NCBI GenBank assembly: GCA_945867255.1
Contig: CAMBHV010000057.1
Span: 1-7,442 of the forward strand
Length of the DNA stretch: 7,442 bases
DNA from: an uncultured Clostridia bacterium
Lineage (GTDB): Bacteria; Bacillota; Clostridia; Oscillospirales; Ruminococcaceae
Direction: 5' to 3'
In this document: positions 4,882-7,442 of the stretch, piece by piece
Numbering within the stretch: the first letter of the stretch is position 1
Layout: the number at the start of each line of letters is the position of its first letter
Program-made: the position numbers and the translations under genes
Notes under the pieces: model-generated
Databases searched by the model: none
What the model was told of the DNA's origin: nothing
Seen by the model: the letters and a program-made list of their open reading frames with translations, nothing else

Positions 4882-4892
4882 GATACAATCCA

Positions 4893-4901
4893 TGCTATAC
4901 T
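4893..4901 (+). promoter_or_regulatory. Extended -10 promoter of the two-component operon
   Basis: TGCTATACT combines the extended -10 TG with TATACT (4896-4901, five of six consensus bases). No good -35 hexamer sits 17 bp upstream, which fits dependence on the extended -10 or on an activator. The start near 4908 would leave a short leader of about 19 nt carrying AAGGAGGA (4912-4919). Confidence 0.5.
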
Positions 4902-4926
4902 GTAAGCTGAGAAGGAGGAATGTCGC

Positions 4927-5583
4927 ATGGATCCCATTCTTGTAGTAGATGACGAGCAGGCCATTGCGGACCTTGTCTGCCTGACACTGGAGCATGCCGG
5001 TTATCGCTGCAAAGCCGCCTATTCCGGCGGCCAGGCGGCAGACCTGATCGAGACAGGCCACTGGGCACTGATCATACTGGATGTAATGCTGCCGGATTAT
5101 GACGGCTATGCCCTGAAAACTTTTGTGGGCGATGAAACACCGGTGATTTTTGTTACAGCCAAAACCGAGGTTGCTCAGCGCGTGAAAGGCCTGGCCACCG
5201 GCGCACAGGATTATATCTGCAAACCGTTCGAGCCAGCCGAGTTGGTGGCCCGCGTGGAAGCCGCATTGCGGCGCACAGGGCGTGGGCGCAGTGTACTTCA
5301 GGCATGTGGCATTACGCTGGACCCCGTGCGCCGCACCGTAACAAAGCAGGGGGTTCCCGTTTGGCTGACCCCCCGCGAATACGACCTGCTTTTGGAACTG
5401 ATGCGAAACAAAAATACCGTACTGTACCGCAATGCGCTCTATGAGCGTGTTTGGGGTGACGAGGCCGAGGTGGATTCGCGCACGCTGGACCTTCATATCC
5501 AGCGCCTGCGCAAAAAGCTGGGACTGCATGACGCAATTAAAACCATCTATAAAATCGGCTATCAGTTGGAGGATCTGCCATGA
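4927..5583 (+). CDS. Two-component response regulator, OmpR/PhoB type
   Basis: A 218-residue DNA-binding response regulator of normal length. The receiver domain (about 2-116) has the full active site: acidic D8-D9, phospho-acceptor D52 in L-D-V-M-L-P, T77 and K99-P100. The C-terminal winged helix (about 122-216) has the OmpR pattern: W146-L-T-P-R-E-Y-D-L-L, then R-x-x-L-Y-E-R-V-W-G, the recognition region V-D-S-R-T-L-D-L-H-I-Q-R-L-R-K-K-L, and the closing I-Y-K-I-G-Y wing. It should be phosphorylated by the sensor kinase encoded next. The ATG follows AAGGAGGA with 7-nt spacing. Its TGA overlaps the kinase ATG by four bases (ATGA at 5580-5583), so the two are probably translationally coupled. 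The regulon and signal are unknown, and I do not assign a named system. Confidence 0.93.
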   Translation: MDPILVVDDEQAIADLVCLTLEHAGYRCKAAYSGGQAADLIETGHWALIILDVMLPDYDGYALKTFVGDETPVIFVTAKTEVAQRVKGLATGAQDYICKPFEPAELVARVEAALRRTGRGRSVLQACGITLDPVRRTVTKQGVPVWLTPREYDLLLELMRNKNTVLYRNALYERVWGDEAEVDSRTLDLHIQRLRKKLGLHDAIKTIYKIGYQLEDLP

Positions 5584-6983
5584 AAATAGCCCGAAAGCTG
5601 ACGCTGTGCCTTGTGACTGTAACAGGCGTTCTGTTTCTTATAGGCGGCTACTGGATGGTATCACAGAATTTTGAAGCCTCTTTGGAACAGGCCGCCGTAC
5701 AGAATGCAGCACAGCACACAGCACAACGCCTTTCCGTAGAAGATGCCACCCTGCGTATCACTATGCAGAAGGCATCCGGGGAGTCTGTCTTACATGCCGC
5801 TGGCGCAGAGGTTGCCGCAGCCATGCCGCAGGCGCAGTTTTCCCTGATGAACGAGGGCTGGGCCAACTTATATTCCCGCGTACCTCAGCAGGTAGATAAA
5901 AACATGCTGATTGATGCCGCGCGCTCTGCTCAGGACGGCTATGTACTTCGCAAAGCACAGGAAAACACATACATGTTTGTAGCCAGCACGCTCACCGCAG
6001 GCAGTACACAGGGCACGCTTGTCAGCGTGTTTGATATAACGGAACTGTATGCGCAGCGCACTGCACAGTTGCACCGTTTCTGGCGTTTGTGCGCGGTGCT
6101 GTTGTGTGCTGCTGCCGTGTTGACTTTATGTTTCACCACTATCGTGCTGCGCCCGCTGAAACGGCTTTCCGCTGCTGCTGCCAGCATTGCTGCCGGGCAA
6201 TATGGCCAGCGCACACAGGTGCATACACAGGATGAAGTGGGGCGCCTCAGCCAGGATTTCGACGCCATGGCTGCTTCGGTAGAACAGGCTATGGAAAGCC
6301 TGGAAGACGAAGTACGCCGCCGCGATGACTTCGTGGCCGCTTTTACACACGAGATCAAAACGCCTATGACAGCCATGCTGGGTTATGCTGATTTGCTGCG
6401 CAGCCGCGATATTGGCCAGAGCGCACGCGAAAAGGCAGCAGATTACGTATACCATGAAACAAAACGCCTGGAGGCATTAAGCCTGAAACTGTTGGAACTG
6501 ATGCGCCTTGGGCATGAATCCACCGCGCTGGAAAGCACGCCGCTGTCCGGCGTGTTTGCGGATGTACGCCACGCGTGTAACGGGCTGGAAGGAGCCAACG
6601 TCTCTTTTTCCAGTGCACACGGCATACACGTGATGGCAGACAGGCCTCTTCTTGCAGACCTTTTATATAATCTTGTGGTAAATGCAGTGCGCGCCTCACG
6701 CCCCGGCGGGCCCGTGCAGGTGGGCTTCGAAGTGCAGAATGACACCGTGGCCCTGTTTGTACGTGACGAGGGCCGAGGCATCCCGCAAAATGAACTAAGC
6801 CGCATCACCGAGCCATTTTATATGGTGGATAAATCTCGCGCACGGGCACAGAACGGTTCCGGCCTGGGGCTGGCGCTGTGTCAGCGCATTGCAGCCGCCC
6901 ATGGCAGCACGCTGGAATTTGAAAGCGAAGTGGGCAAAGGCACCACTGTTCGCCTGGTCCTGCAAAAGGGGGAAGCGCCATGA
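5580..6983 (+). CDS. Membrane sensor histidine kinase, HAMP-containing
   Basis: A 467-residue orthodox sensor kinase. One membrane helix at about 7-28 and a second at about 168-190 bracket an extracytoplasmic sensor region of about 140 residues. That region is rich in Ala/Gln and contains no domain I recognise. A HAMP linker follows (about 190-243: R191-P-L-K-R-L and D218-E-V-G-R-L). The HisKA dimerisation domain carries the phospho-acceptor H257 in F255-T-H-E-I-K-T-P-M. The ATPase domain has the N box (N364-L-V-V-N368-A), the G1 box D396-E-G-R-G400, the F box E411-P-F and the G2 box G426-S-G-L-G-L. All catalytic motifs look intact. Translation probably couples to the regulator through ATGA, helped by GGAGG at 5568-5572. 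The stop TGA again overlaps the next gene's ATG. The signal sensed is unknown. Confidence 0.93.
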   Translation: MKIARKLTLCLVTVTGVLFLIGGYWMVSQNFEASLEQAAVQNAAQHTAQRLSVEDATLRITMQKASGESVLHAAGAEVAAAMPQAQFSLMNEGWANLYSRVPQQVDKNMLIDAARSAQDGYVLRKAQENTYMFVASTLTAGSTQGTLVSVFDITELYAQRTAQLHRFWRLCAVLLCAAAVLTLCFTTIVLRPLKRLSAAAASIAAGQYGQRTQVHTQDEVGRLSQDFDAMAASVEQAMESLEDEVRRRDDFVAAFTHEIKTPMTAMLGYADLLRSRDIGQSAREKAADYVYHETKRLEALSLKLLELMRLGHESTALESTPLSGVFADVRHACNGLEGANVSFSSAHGIHVMADRPLLADLLYNLVVNAVRASRPGGPVQVGFEVQNDTVALFVRDEGRGIPQNELSRITEPFYMVDKSRARAQNGSGLGLALCQRIAAAHGSTLEFESEVGKGTTVRLVLQKGEAP

Positions 6984-7442
6984 ACCGATATCTGGGTGCG
7001 GCACTGGGCTGTGCCGTGTGTGCCGTGGCGCTTGCCGCAGCTGCCGTGCTGCCCTATCGCGCCATGGCCGTGCAGGACACCGCCCGCCTTTCCGCTGTGC
7101 ATCCCTTGCCCAGCGCCGACGTACCCACAGGCCTCTCGGAAAAGGCCGCTCAAAGCGACACGGCACAAGCGCTGTATGCCCGTATGCGCATGCTGGGAGA
7201 AGCCAACACCAATTACGGAGATTATGGTTTGGGCACTCCTGCCGAATTTGATGCTGCCGCGTTATCCGGGGCAACAGACGCGCTGTGGGAGGCCGGCGTA
7301 CTGCCGCAGGTGTTTTCCCTGTGGCTGTCAGACGGTTCCCTTTCCGAATCCGGCGGTACCATGCAGGGCACCGCTGTTGTGGACGAATTCGGCTTTATCT
7401 CCATGTCGCACGGGGCACTGACAGCCACCTGCACCCCGTCGG
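6980..7442 (+). CDS. Unidentified exported protein, N-terminal part (runs off the window)
   Basis: An open frame of 154 codons begins with ATG at 6980, overlapping the kinase stop as ATGA, and continues past the right edge. A G-rich Shine-Dalgarno (AAGGGGGAAG, 6966-6975) precedes it. The N-terminus is a signal peptide or membrane anchor: short polar M-N-R, an Ala/Val/Leu-rich core at about 5-24, and a plausible signal-peptidase site after A28-M-A30. The mature part seen so far is soluble, Ala/Ser/Thr/Gly-rich, with S-G-G-T and D-E-F-G-F-I near the end. I do not recognise a family. Its tight coupling to the regulator and kinase suggests an extracytoplasmic accessory protein or output of this system, but this is inference from position. 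Both cysteines in the visible N-terminus (C11 and C14) lie within the hydrophobic core, so a lipobox is not evident. Confidence 0.75.
   Translation, partial: MNRYLGAALGCAVCAVALAAAAVLPYRAMAVQDTARLSAVHPLPSADVPTGLSEKAAQSDTAQALYARMRMLGEANTNYGDYGLGTPAEFDAAALSGATDALWEAGVLPQVFSLWLSDGSLSESGGTMQGTAVVDEFGFISMSHGALTATCTPS

Noticed and set aside
3110..4888. A 592-codon open frame on the minus strand opposite the purine permease
   Set aside because: It is antisense to an unmistakable permease and its product is a low-complexity His/Gln/Asn/Gly-rich chain with no domain pattern. It also crosses the permease promoter, riboswitch and terminator. This is a codon-bias shadow.

Overview
The window looks like chromosomal DNA of a moderately GC-rich Firmicute, most likely a Clostridia gut-type bacterium (Oscillospiraceae/Faecalibacterium-like is a guess). 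The reasons are strong GGAGG ribosome-binding sites, sigma-A-type promoters, compact intrinsic terminators, a riboswitch-controlled purine permease and an OmpR-type two-component operon. I see no transposon, phage, CRISPR or tRNA/rRNA.

Layout, left to right. (1) At 1-169 on the minus strand is the N-terminus of a zinc-ribbon protein, with a near-consensus promoter that overlaps palindromes. (2) At 266-433 is a gene-free stretch with a GC-rich foldable segment and a terminator-like hairpin, possibly a small RNA. (3) At 434-1990 are a plus-strand promoter, an NfeD-like membrane protein, an SPFH/stomatin-like protein (a classic membrane-organising pair) and a strong terminator. (4) At 1999-2910 (minus) is a diacylglycerol/lipid-kinase family protein whose best supported start is an ATA codon behind an ideal Shine-Dalgarno. 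Its promoter diverges from the next unit. (5) At 3107-4834 are a promoter, a divergent purine-riboswitch-like aptamer with a terminator/antiterminator switch, an AzgA/PbuG-type purine permease and a terminator. (6) From 4896 to the end is an operon of response regulator, sensor histidine kinase and an unidentified exported protein cut by the window edge, joined by two successive ATGA stop/start overlaps.

How the parts work together: the NfeD/SPFH pair probably forms a membrane scaffold. The lipid kinase is a separate convergent gene that shares the terminator region. The purine permease imports nucleobases and is probably switched off by its own ligand through premature transcription termination. 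The two-component system probably senses an extracytoplasmic cue, and the exported protein translated with it is a candidate accessory factor or output.

The most unusual item is the purine-riboswitch-like leader at 3192-3258. It keeps the three-way junction, the J2/3 core and the specificity C, but departs from the usual consensus at several ligand-core and loop positions. All calls come from reading the sequence; no database search was run.
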